Shown in pieces: positions 4,933-5,531 of a stretch of DNA of 5,531 bases (its first letter is position 1; each line of letters begins with the position of its first letter). The notes below the pieces were generated by a model. That model searched no databases and was not told where the DNA came from. It saw only the letters and a list, made by a program, of their open reading frames with translations. The DNA is taken from NCBI GenBank assembly GCA_003567075.1, contig PXAU01000320.1, positions 1 to 5,531 of the forward strand. Reading direction: 5' to 3'. This DNA is from Trueperaceae bacterium. GTDB lineage: Bacteria > Deinococcota > Deinococci > Deinococcales > Trueperaceae. Position numbers and translations under genes: made by a program.

Positions 4933-5531
4933 ATGCCTGAAACCGATACCAACCCGCTACGCTCACGTGCCGATCGCATCCCCTTCGCCCACGTCACCCC
5001 GCAGCACGTGCGCGACGGCGTGATGGCGGCGGTCGAGACCGCCGAGCGCGAGCTGGCGGCGCTGCTGGCAGGCCCCCAGGCGCCAGCGGCGCGCGAGTAC
5101 GCCACCACCGTGGTGCCGCTCGACGACCTGATCGAGCGGGTGCGGCGCGTCTACGGCTACGCCTACCACCTGACCACGGTGCGCTCCAGCCCCGAGCTGC
5201 GTGCCGCCTTCGCGGACGTCCAGCCGCGCTACAAGCGCTTCCTTGCCCATGTGGCCAGCCACCCCGACCTCTACCGCGCGCTCCAGATCGTGGCTGCTGC
5301 GCCTGCGAGCGCGCAGCTCGATCCGCTCCGCCGGCGCCACCTCGACAAGCTCCTGCGCGGCCTGCGCCGGTCCGGCGCCGCGCTCGATGCCGAGGCGCGT
5401 GCCCGCGTCACCGAACTGCAGGTCGAGTTGGCCCAGCTCGGGACGCGGTTCAGCGAGCACCTGCTCGACGCCACCCAGGCCTATCAGCTCGATCTCGATC
5501 ACGAGGGCGATCTCGAGGGCCTGCCGGCGGC
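4933..5531 (+). CDS. M3-family oligopeptidase (oligopeptidase A / PrlC-like), N-terminal part
   Basis: Translation from ATG 4933 runs open to the right edge for 199 codons. The pattern follows oligopeptidase A (M3A) as I recall it: NPL at 7-9, then IPFAHVTPQHV at 16-26, SSPELRAAF at 85-93, the RRRHLDKLLRGLRRSG helix at 133-148, and LGTRFSEHLLDATQAY at 169-184, the strongest family match. These enzymes are soluble cytoplasmic zinc metallopeptidases of about 680 residues that cut short peptides, including released signal peptides. The catalytic HExxH would be near residue 470, beyond the window, so zinc binding and activity cannot be judged here. There is no signal peptide. The gene starts 32 bases after the EAL-protein stop on the same strand with no terminator between, so shared transcription is plausible. 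The family is well supported; the exact subfamily (OpdA versus Dcp or thimet-like) is less so. Confidence 0.88.
   Translation, partial: MPETDTNPLRSRADRIPFAHVTPQHVRDGVMAAVETAERELAALLAGPQAPAAREYATTVVPLDDLIERVRRVYGYAYHLTTVRSSPELRAAFADVQPRYKRFLAHVASHPDLYRALQIVAAAPASAQLDPLRRRHLDKLLRGLRRSGAALDAEARARVTELQVELAQLGTRFSEHLLDATQAYQLDLDHEGDLEGLPA

Noticed and set aside
1..5531. CRISPR array, tRNA, rRNA, insertion sequence or prophage remnants
   Set aside because: I saw no spaced direct repeats, no tRNA-like cloverleaf, no transposase motifs and no terminal inverted repeats. All coding space is explained by chromosomal-type genes.

Overview
The window is high-GC DNA (roughly 70% by eye) with three complete or nearly complete genes and the start of a fourth. 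The most telling lineage clue is the thioredoxin reductase. Its long shared stretches (AQTEEVENYPGF, STCATCDGFFYRGK, VAQARAFANP, IGHVPNT, YRQLSTSVGAGTRAA) match my memory of the Deinococcus enzyme more closely than proteobacterial TrxB. I therefore lean towards a high-GC member of Deinococcota, perhaps Trueperaceae. This rests on recalled similarity, not a search.

Layout from left to right. (1) Bases 20-1360, plus strand: an exported SPOR-domain protein with a Pro-Glu repeat linker and an unrecognised C-terminal half. Its true start could lie left of the window. (2) Bases 1361-1415: a 55-base convergent gap holding a perfect 12-base tandem repeat. (3) Bases 1416-2372, minus strand: trxB, with the ATG start set by a strong ribosome binding site. 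(4) Bases 2373-2710: a 338-base divergent intergenic region with a perfect 12-base palindrome on the trxB side and a perfect 9-base-arm inverted repeat just before the next gene. (5) Bases 2711-4900, plus strand: a 729-residue LOV-like PAS - PAS - degenerate GGDEF - EAL protein. (6) Bases 4933-5531, plus strand: the first 199 codons of an M3-family oligopeptidase, still open at the right edge and 32 bases downstream of the EAL gene, so possibly co-transcribed with it.

The most interesting object is the c-di-GMP protein. Its first sensor domain is clearly of LOV descent, but Leu replaces the photoactive Cys and other flavin-contact residues are changed. Its GGDEF domain has RPGCY in place of GGDEF and has lost the metal- and base-binding residues, yet keeps an RxxD at I-site spacing. 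The EAL domain keeps most catalytic residues, with an altered loop 6. An 8-C tract in codons 8-10 could make the gene prone to frameshift switching. The simplest reading is a c-di-GMP phosphodiesterase, or a c-di-GMP-binding effector, controlled by a non-photochemical LOV-fold sensor.

The genes do not form an obvious single pathway: envelope/septum binding (SPOR), thiol redox (TrxB), second-messenger turnover (EAL) and peptide degradation (M3). A link between redox state and the LOV-like sensor is possible because trxB is divergent from it, but nothing in the sequence proves one.
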